A stretch of 54,168 bases of DNA from Bordetella parapertussis (GTDB taxonomy: Bacteria > Pseudomonadota > Gammaproteobacteria > Burkholderiales > Burkholderiaceae_B): assembly GCA_945872285.1 (NCBI GenBank), contig CAMBZR010000014.1, positions 1 to 54,168 of the forward strand. Reading direction: 5' to 3'. A program made the position numbers and the translations under genes. The notes beneath the pieces were generated by a model that saw only the letters and a list, made by a program, of their open reading frames with translations, ran no database searches and was not told where the DNA came from. Below, one piece after another: positions 1 to 9,093 of this stretch. Each line of letters opens with the position of its first letter. The first letter of the stretch is position 1.

Positions 1-255
1 CTGCAGTCCGGTTTTCCTGCCCTGCATCACATCGGTCTGTATGCCTATCGCGTCGCCTTTCTCAAACGCTTTCCGACCCTCAATGTCGGCGTGCTAGAGC
101 ACCTTGAGGCGCTTGAGCAACTGCGAGCACTCGAACACGGCTTTGCCATTTCGGTTCTGCAAATCGACGCACACCCCGGCGCCGGCGTTGATACCCCTGA
201 AGATCTGCAACGTGTCAGGCAGTTCTTGAGCCTTCGAGCCTCGAACTCAGGGTAA
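1..255 (+). CDS. kdsB: 3-deoxy-manno-octulosonate cytidylyltransferase, C-terminal part
   Basis: The open frame enters from the left edge and ends at TAA 253-255, giving 84 codons. It contains HIGLYAYR, then [13 protein letters not shown], then [12 protein letters not shown], the usual carboxy-terminal blocks of KdsB (CMP-KDO synthetase). The enzyme couples CTP to KDO for the lipopolysaccharide inner core in the cytoplasm. The amino-terminal nucleotide-binding part lies outside the window. The next gene is adk, 87 bp downstream on the same strand, an order familiar from Burkholderiales. The identification rests on motif recognition of the C-terminus only. Confidence 0.9.
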   Translation: MQSGFPALHHIGLYAYRVAFLKRFPTLNVGVLEHLEALEQLRALEHGFAISVLQIDAHPGAGVDTPEDLQRVRQFLSLRASNSG

Positions 256-342
256 GTCTTTAGCGAACCGCGGGGCACTTTGCACGGCCTTGCGGCATAA
301 TGTTGTCTGTTTTATGACTCACCTACGACACCAGGAACTCTT

Positions 343-993
343 ATGCGGCTTATTCTGCTTGGCCCACCAGGCGCCGGTAAAGGCACACAAGCGGCTTTCA
401 TCACGCAGCATTACGCAATTCCACAGATTTCAACCGGAGATATGCTGCGCGCCGCGGTCAAAGCTGGGACGTCTCTGGGTCTTGAGGCTAAAAAAATTAT
501 GGCGAGCGGTGCCCTGGTCTCAGACGAGCTGATCATTGGCCTGGTGAAAGACCGCTTGCAACAGCCTGACTGCCGCCAAGGTTATCTGTTTGACGGATTT
601 CCACGCACGATTCCGCAGGCTGATGCGCTGAAACTGGCCCGTGTCGCGCTTGATTTCGTGATTGAAATCGCCGTGCCCGAGGCAGACATTATCGAACGCA
701 TGAGTGGCCGGCGCGTGCACCCAGCCAGCGGACGCAGCTACCACCTCAGATTCAAGCCCCCACAGGTGGCCGACTGCGACGACCTGACCGGCGAGCCGCT
801 GGTGCAACGCGATGATGACAAAGAAAACACCGTACGCCATCGACTAACGGTCTATCAAAACCAAACTCGTCCACTGGTCGAGTATTACTCGCTTTGGGCC
901 GCCTCTGGCGCAGACGCGCCTCGCTACCGTAAGGTGCAAGGTGTGGGCACAGTGCAAGACATCCAGTCGCGCATCGCCGCAGCACTTGAATAA
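343..993 (+). CDS. adk: adenylate kinase
   Basis: Predicted cytosolic adenylate kinase (ATP + AMP to 2 ADP), 216 aa, the normal bacterial length. The P-loop [10 protein letters not shown] is at residues 7-16, the AMP-binding [11 protein letters not shown] follows near 28-38, and [10 protein letters not shown] lies near 85-94. The LID contains [13 protein letters not shown] and has no Cys4 zinc site, as in other Gram-negative long-form enzymes. The ATG at 343 follows the weak ribosome site CAGGAACTCTT. It sits between kdsB and an SDR gene, all on the plus strand with short gaps, so they may be co-transcribed. Confidence 0.97.
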   Translation: MRLILLGPPGAGKGTQAAFITQHYAIPQISTGDMLRAAVKAGTSLGLEAKKIMASGALVSDELIIGLVKDRLQQPDCRQGYLFDGFPRTIPQADALKLARVALDFVIEIAVPEADIIERMSGRRVHPASGRSYHLRFKPPQVADCDDLTGEPLVQRDDDKENTVRHRLTVYQNQTRPLVEYYSLWAASGADAPRYRKVQGVGTVQDIQSRIAAALE

Positions 994-1052
994 TTTTTCG
1001 CTCCGAGAGGCACCGCCTGCTCGCCAGACACAAACGCACTTAGTCAAAGTTT

Positions 1053-1811
1053 ATGGATATCGCAAATAAAGTTTTCATCGTCACGGGCGGTGCCTCGGGC
1101 TTGGGTGCGGGCACTGCAAAAATGCTCACACAACATGGCGCGCGCGTTGTGCTGGCCGATGTGCAAGATGAAGCCGGTCATCGCCTTGCCTCTGAACTAG
1201 GCCAACACTATCTGCATTGCGACGTGACTCAAGAATCAGACGCATGCGCAGCAGTGGCCGCGGCACTGAGCTTAGGACATTTGTTTGGCCTGATTAACTG
1301 CGCGGGGATCGCACCTGCGGCCCGAACTGTCGGCAAACAGGGGGCTCACCCACTTGAGATGTTTCAAAAAGTCATCAATATCAATCTGATTGGCAGTTTT
1401 AATATGATTCGGCTTGCCGCCCAGGCAATGGGTAATAACGAACCCGAGCCCACCGGAGAGCGCGGCGTGTTGATCAACACCGCCTCAGTGGCCGCTTATG
1501 ATGGGCAAATCGGTCAGGTGGCCTATGCAGCCTCTAAAGCAGGCGTGGTCGGCATGACCTTGCCCATTGCCCGCGACCTTGCCCCCCAGGGGATTCGCTG
1601 CGTCACCATCGCCCCCGGCATCTTCGGCACGCCCATGATGTTTGGCTTGCCTCAGACTGTCCAAGACTCTTTAGCCGCGAGTATTCCGTTTCCGTCCAGG
1701 CTCGGACGGCCCGAAGATTATGCAAAGCTCGTCCACCAAATCGTGACCAACGAGATGCTAAACGGCGAGACGATCCGCTTGGACGGCGCGATTCGCATGC
1801 CGCCAAAATGA
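1053..1811 (+). CDS. short-chain dehydrogenase, HSD10/3-hydroxyacyl-CoA dehydrogenase type II-like
   Basis: A 252 aa classical short-chain dehydrogenase. The cofactor loop [10 protein letters not shown] is at 11-20, Asp36 (VVLAD) ends the second strand and indicates NAD+ preference, and NCAGIAPAA is near 82-90. The catalytic residues are Ser145, Tyr158 and Lys162 (YAASK). [14 protein letters not shown] and the PGIFGTPMM loop resemble human HSD17B10 and bacterial 3-hydroxy-2-methylbutyryl-CoA or 3-hydroxyacyl-CoA dehydrogenases. The likely role is NAD-dependent oxidation of a 3-hydroxyacyl-CoA in fatty-acid or branched-chain amino-acid breakdown. Its stop overlaps the murJ start as ATGA. The exact substrate is not decided by sequence. 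Confidence 0.85.
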   Translation: MDIANKVFIVTGGASGLGAGTAKMLTQHGARVVLADVQDEAGHRLASELGQHYLHCDVTQESDACAAVAAALSLGHLFGLINCAGIAPAARTVGKQGAHPLEMFQKVININLIGSFNMIRLAAQAMGNNEPEPTGERGVLINTASVAAYDGQIGQVAYAASKAGVVGMTLPIARDLAPQGIRCVTIAPGIFGTPMMFGLPQTVQDSLAASIPFPSRLGRPEDYAKLVHQIVTNEMLNGETIRLDGAIRMPPK

Positions 1812-3391
1812 GCTTACTGCGGGCCGCCGCAACCGTCAGCGGCCTAACCCTGTTATCGCGCATGACAGGCCTGTTGCGCGACGTCATGATCGCGCGCGCG
1901 TTCGGGGCGAGCGCGCTGACCGATGCGTTTTGGGTCGCCTTCAGAATCCCCAACCTCTTGCGGCGACTCTTTGCCGAGGGCGCCTTTGCTCAGGCCTTTG
2001 TGCCAATTCTGGGGCAAGCCCGCAACCAGCACGAACCCGAAGTCGTCAAGCAGCTGCTCGATCGCGTTGCACAAACGCTATTTATCGCGCTCTGCGTCGT
2101 GACCTTGCTGGGCGTCTTGGGGGCTCCTCTGGTAGTAATGGTCATTGCGAGCGGCCTGACTGAAGCGTCGCGCGCGACCGATTTCGAAGCGGCCGTCTGG
2201 ATGACCCGCCTAATGTTTCCGTACATCGTTTGCATGTCACTGGTTGCCTTTGCTTCGGGGGTTTTAAATACCTGGCGACACTTCGCGATACCTGCCCTCA
2301 CGCCCGCGCTGTTAAACCTGTCTATGATTGGCGCCAGCCTGTACTTATCTGAACTATTCAGCCGACCGATCTATGCGCTGGCCGCCGGTGTGATGCTCGG
2401 AGGGCTCGCTCAGTTTGCGGTGCAATGGTGGGCGTTATCGCGTCTGAGCCTTCGTCCAAAGTTGCTTGGGCCGCTGCTGCCCGCCGTGCGAGATCCGCTT
2501 GTACGCCGGATCATGCGACAAATGCTGCCAGCCACACTTGGGGTGTCGGTCGCGCAAATCTCTTTGCTGATTAATACAAATATCGCGACTTGGCTGGCCG
2601 CCGGAAGCGTGACTTGGCTGTCGTTTGCCGACCGGCTGATGGAGTTCCCGACCGCGTTGATCGGCGTCGCCCTGGGCACGGTTTTGCTACCCAGCCTGAC
2701 GCGCGCGCATACCGAGCAAGCGGCAGCACGCTACAGCGCCTTGCTCGACTGGGGTCTGCGTCTAATGCTGTTACTGGGCTTGCCAGCCGCCCTTTGCATG
2801 CTTTTGCTGGCCAACGCGCTGGTGGCAACGCTTTTTCACTATGGGGCGTTTAGCGCCACCGATGTCGAACACACCCGCTTGGCGGTGATGGCGTACGCAG
2901 TGGGGCTGGTCGGTTTGCTGAGTATCAAAATTCTTGCACCCGGCTTTTATGCCAAACAAGACATTCGCACGCCAGTCAAAGTCGCCATCCTGATACTGGT
3001 TTGCACGCAATTGCTTAACCTTGTACTGGTACCTTGGCTGGCACACGCGGGGCTGGCGCTGGCAATTGGCATAGGAGCGTGCCTGAACGCACTCGCCTTG
3101 CTAGTGGGCCTGCGCCGAAAAGGCATCTATCAGCCCTCGCCCGGCTGGGGCCGTTTTACACTTCAACAAGCACTCGCATTGGCAGCCATGGCGGCGCCGC
3201 TGTGGTGGGCCTCGAGCACCATCAATTGGCTCGGTCTGCAAATGACCCCAATGCTGCGCGTTGGCCTGCTGGCGCTGGTCTTATTTTGCGCAGGAATGGT
3301 CTACCTAGGCGTGTTAGCCGCTGTTGGGTTGCGCCCGCGCCACTTCAGACGCGTCCCAGATGAAAATACAGTTGGCAAAACAGAGGCTTAG
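1808..3391 (+). CDS. murJ: lipid II flippase MurJ (MviN)
   Basis: A 527 aa very hydrophobic protein with about 14 predicted membrane segments. It starts with the MviN/MurJ signature [18 protein letters not shown], followed by [22 protein letters not shown]. MurJ flips lipid II across the inner membrane for peptidoglycan synthesis. The ATG at 1808 overlaps the upstream SDR stop by 4 nt, so translation is probably coupled. In many betaproteobacteria murJ neighbours rpsT, as here. The last codons carry the -35 element of the probable rpsT promoter. Confidence 0.95.
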   Translation: MSLLRAAATVSGLTLLSRMTGLLRDVMIARAFGASALTDAFWVAFRIPNLLRRLFAEGAFAQAFVPILGQARNQHEPEVVKQLLDRVAQTLFIALCVVTLLGVLGAPLVVMVIASGLTEASRATDFEAAVWMTRLMFPYIVCMSLVAFASGVLNTWRHFAIPALTPALLNLSMIGASLYLSELFSRPIYALAAGVMLGGLAQFAVQWWALSRLSLRPKLLGPLLPAVRDPLVRRIMRQMLPATLGVSVAQISLLINTNIATWLAAGSVTWLSFADRLMEFPTALIGVALGTVLLPSLTRAHTEQAAARYSALLDWGLRLMLLLGLPAALCMLLLANALVATLFHYGAFSATDVEHTRLAVMAYAVGLVGLLSIKILAPGFYAKQDIRTPVKVAILILVCTQLLNLVLVPWLAHAGLALAIGIGACLNALALLVGLRRKGIYQPSPGWGRFTLQQALALAAMAAPLWWASSTINWLGLQMTPMLRVGLLALVLFCAGMVYLGVLAAVGLRPRHFRRVPDENTVGKTEA

Positions 3392-3400
3392 TGCTAGAAT
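3372..3400 (+). promoter_or_regulatory. sigma70-type promoter for rpsT
   Basis: TTGGCA (3372-3377), a 17-nt spacer and TAGAAT (3395-3400) make a near-consensus promoter. The -35 box lies in the 3' end of murJ and the -10 box just after its stop. It would give rpsT a leader of roughly 100 nt. The match was read by eye. Confidence 0.65.
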
Positions 3401-3504
3401 CATGGACTTTGCTGTTATATGAAGCGCTTTGGGATAAAACCCACGCCACGAACAGCCCCGCTTCTGTCAACACGTCACTTTCACTTTTACAAAGACTTTA
3501 GAAC

Positions 3505-3768
3505 ATGGCCAATACCGCCCAAGCCCGCAAACGTGCACGCCAATCGGTTGCGCTGAACAAGCACAACTCGAGTCTGCGTTCAACGCTGCGCACCGCGATT
3601 AAGCGCGTCCGCACTGCAATTGAAACCGGCGACAAATCTGTTGCGGCTGATGTTTTACAAAAAGCAACGAGCGTGATCGATCGCATTGCCGACAAAAACA
3701 TCATCCATAAAAACAAAGCTGCTCGCCATAAAAGCCGCTTGTCTGCTGCAGTCAAAGCGCTGGCTTAA
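3505..3768 (+). CDS. rpsT: 30S ribosomal protein S20
   Basis: An 87 aa basic protein starting [14 protein letters not shown], the hallmark of S20, and ending [12 protein letters not shown]. It binds 16S rRNA and is needed for 30S assembly. The gene has its own probable promoter in the murJ tail. Two intrinsic terminators lie in the 350 bp that follow, which suggests a monocistronic unit. Confidence 0.97.
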   Translation: MANTAQARKRARQSVALNKHNSSLRSTLRTAIKRVRTAIETGDKSVAADVLQKATSVIDRIADKNIIHKNKAARHKSRLSAAVKALA

Positions 3769-3827
3769 GTCAGACTGGGCTAGGCTGCGCTGACGGTGAT
3801 CGTCGTCGCAGCGATTGAGCAAACGAA

Positions 3828-3866
3828 TTTAGTGACGAGATTTACTGATCAAATTTAGTGACCAAA
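3828..3866. repeat. three tandem 13-bp repeats downstream of rpsT
   Basis: Units at 3828-3840 (TTTAGTGACGAGA), 3841-3853 (TTTACTGATCAAA) and 3854-3866 (TTTAGTGACCAAA) are directly adjacent with one period of 13 bp. Units 1 and 3 share their first nine bases. No gene covers this stretch. The function is unknown. Confidence 0.7.
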
Positions 3867-3912
3867 TGCTTTGCCAGCTTTGGCTACCCAGTCGCCGCTT
3901 TGAATCTTTCAT

Positions 3913-3938
3913 AAAAGCCTTGAACAAAAGCCTTAAAT
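3913..3938. repeat. second 13-bp direct repeat pair before the rpsT terminator
   Basis: AAAAGCCTTGAAC (3913-3925) is followed at once by AAAAGCCTTAAAT (3926-3938). This is again a period of 13 bp, with a different core from the repeats at 3828-3866. Confidence 0.6.
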
Positions 3939-3941
3939 AAC

Positions 3942-3970
3942 AGCCGCGCGTACCGCGGCTTTTGTTTTGT
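3942..3970 (+). terminator. intrinsic terminator of rpsT
   Basis: AGCCGCG (3942-3948) pairs perfectly with CGCGGCT (3954-3960) around a 5-nt loop and is followed by the T-rich TTTGTTTTG. It is placed as expected for rpsT. Confidence 0.8.
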
Positions 3971-4018
3971 TCGCCGCCAAGCAAAACTTTGTCTTCCACA
4001 CAGCTACCGATCTTTGCT

Positions 4019-4041
4019 TAGCCCGCGCAGGCTATTTTTTT
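4019..4041 (+). terminator. second intrinsic terminator downstream of rpsT
   Basis: TAGCC (4019-4023) pairs with GGCTA (4030-4034) around CGCGCA and is followed by seven T residues (4035-4041). The stem is short but the U-tract is strong. It backs up the terminator at 3942 and insulates the dehydrogenase gene that follows. The 388-bp gap 3769-4156 holds only the repeats, the two terminators and probably the promoter of the next gene. Confidence 0.6.
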
Positions 4042-4156
4042 GTCTCAGTTTTCATGCGTCTAATTTTCAAAGTAAAACACTTTACATGACAGCGCTCGGG
4101 CTGTTCTACTGTGTTGGATGCACTTGAACGCCACTCACCACTCTAGGTCTAACACG

Positions 4157-5110
4157 ATGACTAAACCACTGATTTTACAAATTGGCTCTTTCAATGGCCA
4201 TGCGCCCGCCGATGGCGAACTGGCCGAGCGCTACGAGGTGCTCGAGTACTGGAAGGCCACTGACAAAGTGGCGTTTTTACGCGAACATGCAAACCGCATT
4301 GAGGTAGTTGCCACAACCGCCAACTTTGGCTGCGGCACCGAAATGATTGCCGCCTTACCCAAACTACGTGCGATCTGCACTTGGGGTGTGGGTTACGACA
4401 AGATCGATCTAGAAAGCGCTGCCAATCGCAAGATTCTGGTTAGCAACACCCCGGATGTTTTAAACGACTGTGTCGCTGATATCGCCTGGGGCCTGCTGCT
4501 TGCCTGCGCGCGCAACATCGGCTGGGGTGATCGGTTTGTGCGCGAAAACCACTGGGAGAACAAAACCGGGCATTTGCCGCTTGGTGCGCGCGTCAGCGGC
4601 AAAAAACTGGGTATCGTTGGCTTAGGTCGTATCGGCGAGGCCATCGCGCGTCGTGGTCTGGGCTTTGACATGCAAATCTCTTATCACAACCGCAACGCAC
4701 GTGCTGATGTGCCCTACACCTACCAAGCTTCGCTGCTAGAACTGGCGCGCGACAGCGATTTTCTGGTGCTTGCCACCGTTGGTGGCGCGAGCACCAAGCA
4801 CTTGATCAACGAAGCGATCATGCGTGCTCTGGGCCCTGAAGGACGTTTGATTAACATTGCGCGCGGCTCAGTCATTGACGAACCCGCAATGGTGCGCTTG
4901 TTAGCCTCGGGCGAGCTTGGTGGCGCTGGCCTTGATGTGTTTGAGGACGAGCCAAAAGTACCCGATCAGCTTAAAACCTTAAACAGTGTCGTGTTAATGC
5001 CACACGTCGCAAGCGCGACGCACGAAACGCGCCGCGCGATGACCGACTGCGTGTTAGAAAATTTGCACAGTTTCTTTACGCAGGGCAAGATCGTTACACC
5101 AATTATTTAG
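4157..5110 (+). CDS. D-isomer-specific 2-hydroxyacid dehydrogenase
   Basis: A 317 aa D-2-hydroxyacid dehydrogenase that would interconvert a 2-oxoacid and a D-2-hydroxyacid (glyoxylate/hydroxypyruvate reductase type) in the cytosol. The Rossmann loop GLGRIG is at 155-160, the catalytic Arg236 is in NIARGSVIDE, Glu265 is in DVFEDEP and His283 is in MPHVASAT. YHNRN after the second strand suggests NADPH rather than NADH. An in-frame ATG at 4118 would add 13 unconserved residues. The ATG at 4157 is preferred because the protein family begins there. The gene stands alone after the rpsT terminators and overlaps the convergent DUF3579 gene by 8 bp. Confidence 0.88.
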   Translation: MTKPLILQIGSFNGHAPADGELAERYEVLEYWKATDKVAFLREHANRIEVVATTANFGCGTEMIAALPKLRAICTWGVGYDKIDLESAANRKILVSNTPDVLNDCVADIAWGLLLACARNIGWGDRFVRENHWENKTGHLPLGARVSGKKLGIVGLGRIGEAIARRGLGFDMQISYHNRNARADVPYTYQASLLELARDSDFLVLATVGGASTKHLINEAIMRALGPEGRLINIARGSVIDEPAMVRLLASGELGGAGLDVFEDEPKVPDQLKTLNSVVLMPHVASATHETRRAMTDCVLENLHSFFTQGKIVTPII

Positions 5111-5417
5111 CGCGCGCCAAGGGATCACATGGCAGATCAGCTTGAGTTTTAAGCTGATTGTCCCGTGCGAAATCATGCACAAATTGCCAGGCAAGGGGTT
5201 CAAGGTCGCGCAGACGACCATCAACCACGACGCAGCGCTGGCCGCCTAGCGTTGAAGGCACGGCATAGGGTGAATAAGAGATATAGCCACCGAGGGTTCC
5301 GGCCGGGCGATACGGCGCAAGCACACCGGCAAGACGCTCGGCCCAGTCGCTGGGCCTAAAAGCACTACCTGATTCTGTCACCCCATAGATAACAAAATAA
5401 CGAACTTCTGCTGTCAT
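5103..5417 (-). CDS. DUF3579 family protein
   Basis: A small protein of 104 aa with the DUF3579 pattern: YFVIYGVTESG, FRPSDWAERLAGVLA, ISYSPYAVP, then CVVVDGRLRDLEPLAWQFVHDFARDN. The function of the family is unknown. In Burkholderiales it is often found beside the argD-argF-argG genes, as here. The ATG at 5417 is preferred over an upstream TTG at 5450, because CAGGTTGTGC precedes it as a plausible ribosome site and the family starts near this Met. It is convergent with the upstream dehydrogenase. Confidence 0.8.
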   Translation of the reverse strand: MTAEVRYFVIYGVTESGSAFRPSDWAERLAGVLAPYRPAGTLGGYISYSPYAVPSTLGGQRCVVVDGRLRDLEPLAWQFVHDFARDNQLKTQADLPCDPLARAK

Positions 5418-5549
5418 GCACAACCTGTGTCGCCGCTTCAGAGCCCGCAAACTTCTGATTCACGCCTCTGTCGCTTAGATTGTATATGATTGAGGTTTTA
5501 CACCCGCACGTGCGATCCTGCACCATGGGTATTTTACGGAGCCTCGGCC

Positions 5550-6731
5550 ATGACCTCAGCCCTTTCTAATACGTATTCCCGCCTTCCAGTTGCCTTTACC
5601 CACGGTAAAGGTGTTTGGCTTTGGGATACAAAGGGCCGACGCTACCTAGACGCGATGGCTGGCATTGGCGTGTCATGCTTAGGGCATGCTCACCCCAAAC
5701 TGGTTGCTGCAATCAGCGAACAGGCTGCGCGCGTCATTCACGTCTCAAACTTGTACGAAGTGCCAGAGCAAGAAGAACTCGCTCAGCGCATGATCAAAAT
5801 GTCTGGCATGACTGAGATCGTGTTTGGCAATAGCGGCGCCGAAGCTAACGAAGCCGCCATCAAACTCGCACGCTACTACGGCTACAAAAAAGGCAACGAC
5901 TTACCCACCATCATCACCATGGAATCCTCATGGCACGGCCGCACCATCGGCACGCTTGCTGCAACAGACAGCGAGAAAGCCCGCACTGGTTTTGGCCCGT
6001 TGCCTGGCGGCTTTATCAAAGTGGCCTACAACGATCTCGCCGCCATTAAAGCGGCAGGCGACGCTGAGCCCCGCGTGGTTGCCGTGCTGCTTGAAGTCTT
6101 GCAAGGTGAAGGCGGGATTCGCCCGACCGATGTGCAAAACCTTAAAGACTTGCGTGCCCTATGCAACGCGCGCGGCTGGCTCATGATGATTGACGAAGTG
6201 CAGTCAGGCATTGGCCGCACAGGCAAGTGGCTCGCGCATCAATGGGCCGGGATTCTGCCCGATGTCGTCGTCTTTGCAAAAGGCTTGGGTGGTGGCGTAC
6301 CAATTGGTGCGATCGGCGCGTGTGGCCCTGCTGCGGGCGTTCTGGGCCCCGGCAGCCATGGCACAACCTTCGGCGGCAGCCCCTTAGTGAGCGCCGCAGG
6401 TATTGCCACCTTGCGCGCACTCGAAGAAGAGAACCTCCTAGAAAATGCTGCAACGGTTGGCGCGTACCTGCAGGCCGAACTTGGTAAAGTCTTGCTAGGC
6501 ACACTAGGCGTGCGCGAGGTGCGTGGCCAGGGCTTGATGTTAGGCATTGAGCTCGAGAAACCCTGCGGCGTGTTGACCGCGCGTGCGCTTGAGGCGGGCT
6601 TACTAATCAACGTCACGCGTGACCGCGTGGTGCGTCTGTTACCCCCACTCATCCTCACCACCCAAGAGGCCGACGAAATCGTCAAGATTCTGGTGCCTCT
6701 GATTAAGGCGTTTAACGCCGAAACCGCCTAA
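5550..6731 (+). CDS. argD: acetylornithine aminotransferase
   Basis: A 393 aa class III PLP aminotransferase of the ArgD/AstC type. It transfers the amino group of glutamate to N-acetylglutamate semialdehyde in arginine synthesis, and often also acts in lysine synthesis. Visible landmarks are YLDAMAGIGVSCLGHAHP, FGNSGAEANEAAIKLAR, MIDEVQSGIGRTGKW, the PLP lysine in VVVFAKGLGGG, and HGTTFGGSPL. The frame is open from 5490, but ATG 5550 has ACGGAG eight bases upstream and gives the family length. It is followed by argF and argG on the same strand. Confidence 0.93.
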   Translation: MTSALSNTYSRLPVAFTHGKGVWLWDTKGRRYLDAMAGIGVSCLGHAHPKLVAAISEQAARVIHVSNLYEVPEQEELAQRMIKMSGMTEIVFGNSGAEANEAAIKLARYYGYKKGNDLPTIITMESSWHGRTIGTLAATDSEKARTGFGPLPGGFIKVAYNDLAAIKAAGDAEPRVVAVLLEVLQGEGGIRPTDVQNLKDLRALCNARGWLMMIDEVQSGIGRTGKWLAHQWAGILPDVVVFAKGLGGGVPIGAIGACGPAAGVLGPGSHGTTFGGSPLVSAAGIATLRALEEENLLENAATVGAYLQAELGKVLLGTLGVREVRGQGLMLGIELEKPCGVLTARALEAGLLINVTRDRVVRLLPPLILTTQEADEIVKILVPLIKAFNAETA

Positions 6732-6809
6732 CCCGCACTGCCATGGCCTCACACTCAAACAGAGGGTCGGGCCGTGTGGCTCGGGACTGACAACTTTATC
6801 GAGTGCATC

Positions 6810-7751
6810 ATGTCAAACACCGTACCTACCGCCGACTCGCTTCGGCATTTTCTACAATTGCAAGACCTCAGCACAGACGAGCTGCTCTATGTACTTGAGC
6901 GCGCCAAACTGATCAAAGACAAATTCAAGCGCTACGAACCTCATCGCCCCCTGCACGATCGTACGTTGGCGATGGTATTTGAAAAAGCCAGTACCCGGAC
7001 TCGAGTCTCTTTCGAAGCGGGCATGTATCAGATGGGCGGTTCAGTCATCCATCTCACCACCACCGACTCGCAACTAGGTCGCTCTGAGCCCATCGAAGAC
7101 ACCGCCCGCGTTGTGTCGCGCATGGTTGACATTGTCATGATTCGAACCTTTGAGCAAACGCGTCTCGAGACCTTTGCCGCGCACTCACGCGTGCCGGTCA
7201 TCAATGGCTTAACCAACGAGTTTCACCCCTGCCAGATTCTGGCCGATGTCTTTACCTATATCCAGGCGCGCGGCAGCCTGACAGGCAAGATTGTCGCCTG
7301 GGTGGGGGATGCCAACAACATGGCCTACACCTGGATTCAGGCCGCAGAGTTACTCGGTTTTACACTGCACGTGTCGACGCCAACCGGTTATGTCTTAGAG
7401 CAAAAGCGTCTGAGTTTGATCAAAACGGGCGTCGTCAAAGAGTTTGCTAATCCGCACGAAGCTTGCAAAGGCGCTCATCTCGTTACGACCGATGTCTGGA
7501 CTAGCATGGGCTACGAGTCAGAAAACGAAAAGCGTCGGACGGCCTTTGCCGACTGGTGTGTCGATCAGGACATGATGGCGCAAGCGACGCCCGAGGCGCT
7601 CTTCATGCACTGCCTGCCCGCACATCGAGGCGAAGAAGTCGCTGCAGCGGTGATTGACGGCCCGCAAAGTGTGGTTTGGGACGAGGCTGAAAACCGTTTG
7701 CATGTGCAAAAAGCTTTAATGGAATTTTTACTGCTCGGACGTCTGAGCTAG
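6810..7751 (+). CDS. argF: ornithine carbamoyltransferase
   Basis: A 313 aa ornithine carbamoyltransferase that makes citrulline from ornithine and carbamoyl phosphate. The carbamoyl-phosphate loop STRTR sits in FEKASTRTRVSFEAG, the ornithine-binding HPCQ in NEFHPCQILAD, and the C-terminal FMHCLPAHRGEEV is complete. The ATG at 6810 fits the family start (SLRHFLQLQDLS). A GTG at 6774 with AGAGGG ahead of it would add 12 residues and cannot be excluded. It lies 78 bp after argD and 105 bp before argG. Confidence 0.95.
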   Translation: MSNTVPTADSLRHFLQLQDLSTDELLYVLERAKLIKDKFKRYEPHRPLHDRTLAMVFEKASTRTRVSFEAGMYQMGGSVIHLTTTDSQLGRSEPIEDTARVVSRMVDIVMIRTFEQTRLETFAAHSRVPVINGLTNEFHPCQILADVFTYIQARGSLTGKIVAWVGDANNMAYTWIQAAELLGFTLHVSTPTGYVLEQKRLSLIKTGVVKEFANPHEACKGAHLVTTDVWTSMGYESENEKRRTAFADWCVDQDMMAQATPEALFMHCLPAHRGEEVAAAVIDGPQSVVWDEAENRLHVQKALMEFLLLGRLS

Positions 7752-7792
7752 CCCGCACGGGCTTGCGTTGCTATCTCCCCCTGAGCGGGGAG
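7750..7792 (+). other. two hairpins in the argF-argG intergenic region
   Basis: AGCCCG/CGGGCT (7750-7763) is a perfect inverted repeat starting at the argF stop. It is followed by CTCCCC (7775-7780) pairing with GGGGAG (7787-7792). Neither has a clear U-tract. They may stabilise or partly terminate the argF message. Confidence 0.5.
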
Positions 7793-7856
7793 GATTTCCG
7801 TGCATTCCGTTAAAATGAGTCCTTCTGTTAATCCTTCAGTCAATCCAGAGCATCTT

Positions 7857-9080
7857 ATGAGCGATATCAAAAAAGTCGTGTTGGCCTATTCAGGTGGACT
7901 CGATACTTCAGTCATTCTTAAATGGCTGCAAGACACCTACCAATGCGAAGTCGTTACCTTTACGGCTGATATCGGTCAGGGCGAAGAACTCGAACCCGCA
8001 CGCGCAAAAGCGATCAAATTTGGCATCAAACCCGAACAGATCTTTATTGACGACCTGCGCGAAGAGTTCGTACGCGACTTTGTGTTTCCGATGTTTCGCT
8101 GCAATACCGTCTACGAAGGCGAATACTTGCTTGGCACCTCGATTGCACGCCCTCTAATTGCCAAACGTCAAATAGAAATCGCCCGACAAGTTGGCGCCGA
8201 TGCGGTCTCGCATGGCGCAACCGGCAAAGGCAACGATCAGGTCCGTTTTGAGCTCGGTTACTACGCGCTGGAGCCCGGCATTAAGGTAATTGCCCCGTGG
8301 CGCGAATGGGATTTAGTCTCGCGCGAAAAACTTTTGCAATACGCAGAAGCCGCTGGAATCGCAGTTGACATGAAACACAAGCAAGGCGGCGCGCCCTACT
8401 CGATGGATGCCAACCTGCTGCACATCAGTTTTGAGGGTCGTCACCTTGAAGACCCTAAGGCAGAAGCAGAAGAAACCATGTGGCGCTGGACAGTCTCACC
8501 CGAGGCTGCACCTGACAAGGCAGAATATCTGGATCTTGAGTTTGAACACGGCGATGTCGTTGGCCTAAACGGCCTGCGACTCTCACCCGCTCAGGTGCTC
8601 ACAAAACTCAACGACCTTGGTGGCAAACACGGGATCGGGCGCCTCGACTTGGTCGAAAACCGCTACGTGGGCATGAAATCACGCGGCTGCTACGAAACCC
8701 CGGGCGGTACGATTTTGCTCAAAGCTCACCGCGCCATTGAATCGATTACGCTTGACCGCGAAGTGGCGCATCTTAAAGATGATTTGATGCCGCGTTATGC
8801 CAGCTTGATTTATAACGGTTACTGGTGGTCACCCGAGCGCCGGGCGATTCAAGCGTTGATCGATACTACGCAGGCCGAGGTCAATGGCTGGGTCCGTCTA
8901 AAGCTCTATAAAGGCAATGTTTACACCGTATCGCGCGACTCAAAAGACACTCTTTTTGATCAAACGATTGCGACCTTTGACGATGATGGCGGCGCGTACA
9001 ACCAAGCAGATGCGGCGGGCTTCATTAAGCTCAATGCGTTACGAATGCGCATCGAGTCACGCGCCGGACGAAAATTCTGA
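7857..9080 (+). CDS. argG: argininosuccinate synthase
   Basis: A 407 aa argininosuccinate synthase joining citrulline and aspartate with ATP. The ATP pyrophosphatase loop is [10 protein letters not shown] near the start, followed by [24 protein letters not shown] and [14 protein letters not shown]. The frame is open from 7800, but ATG 7857 follows CAGAG by eight bases and begins at the conserved [14 protein letters not shown]. Together with argD and argF it completes the path from acetylglutamate semialdehyde to argininosuccinate, apart from deacetylation. It converges on the histidine kinase gene with a 13-bp gap. Confidence 0.96.
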   Translation: MSDIKKVVLAYSGGLDTSVILKWLQDTYQCEVVTFTADIGQGEELEPARAKAIKFGIKPEQIFIDDLREEFVRDFVFPMFRCNTVYEGEYLLGTSIARPLIAKRQIEIARQVGADAVSHGATGKGNDQVRFELGYYALEPGIKVIAPWREWDLVSREKLLQYAEAAGIAVDMKHKQGGAPYSMDANLLHISFEGRHLEDPKAEAEETMWRWTVSPEAAPDKAEYLDLEFEHGDVVGLNGLRLSPAQVLTKLNDLGGKHGIGRLDLVENRYVGMKSRGCYETPGGTILLKAHRAIESITLDREVAHLKDDLMPRYASLIYNGYWWSPERRAIQALIDTTQAEVNGWVRLKLYKGNVYTVSRDSKDTLFDQTIATFDDDGGAYNQADAAGFIKLNALRMRIESRAGRKF

Positions 9081-9093
9081 GCGGGTGCTGGGC

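Noticed and set aside
3828..3938. replication iterons
   Set aside because: No rep, par or DnaA-box context and the setting is an ordinary ribosomal gene neighbourhood.
6239..6685. 148-codon minus-strand frame opposite argD
   Set aside because: It mirrors conserved argD codons and has no domain of its own.
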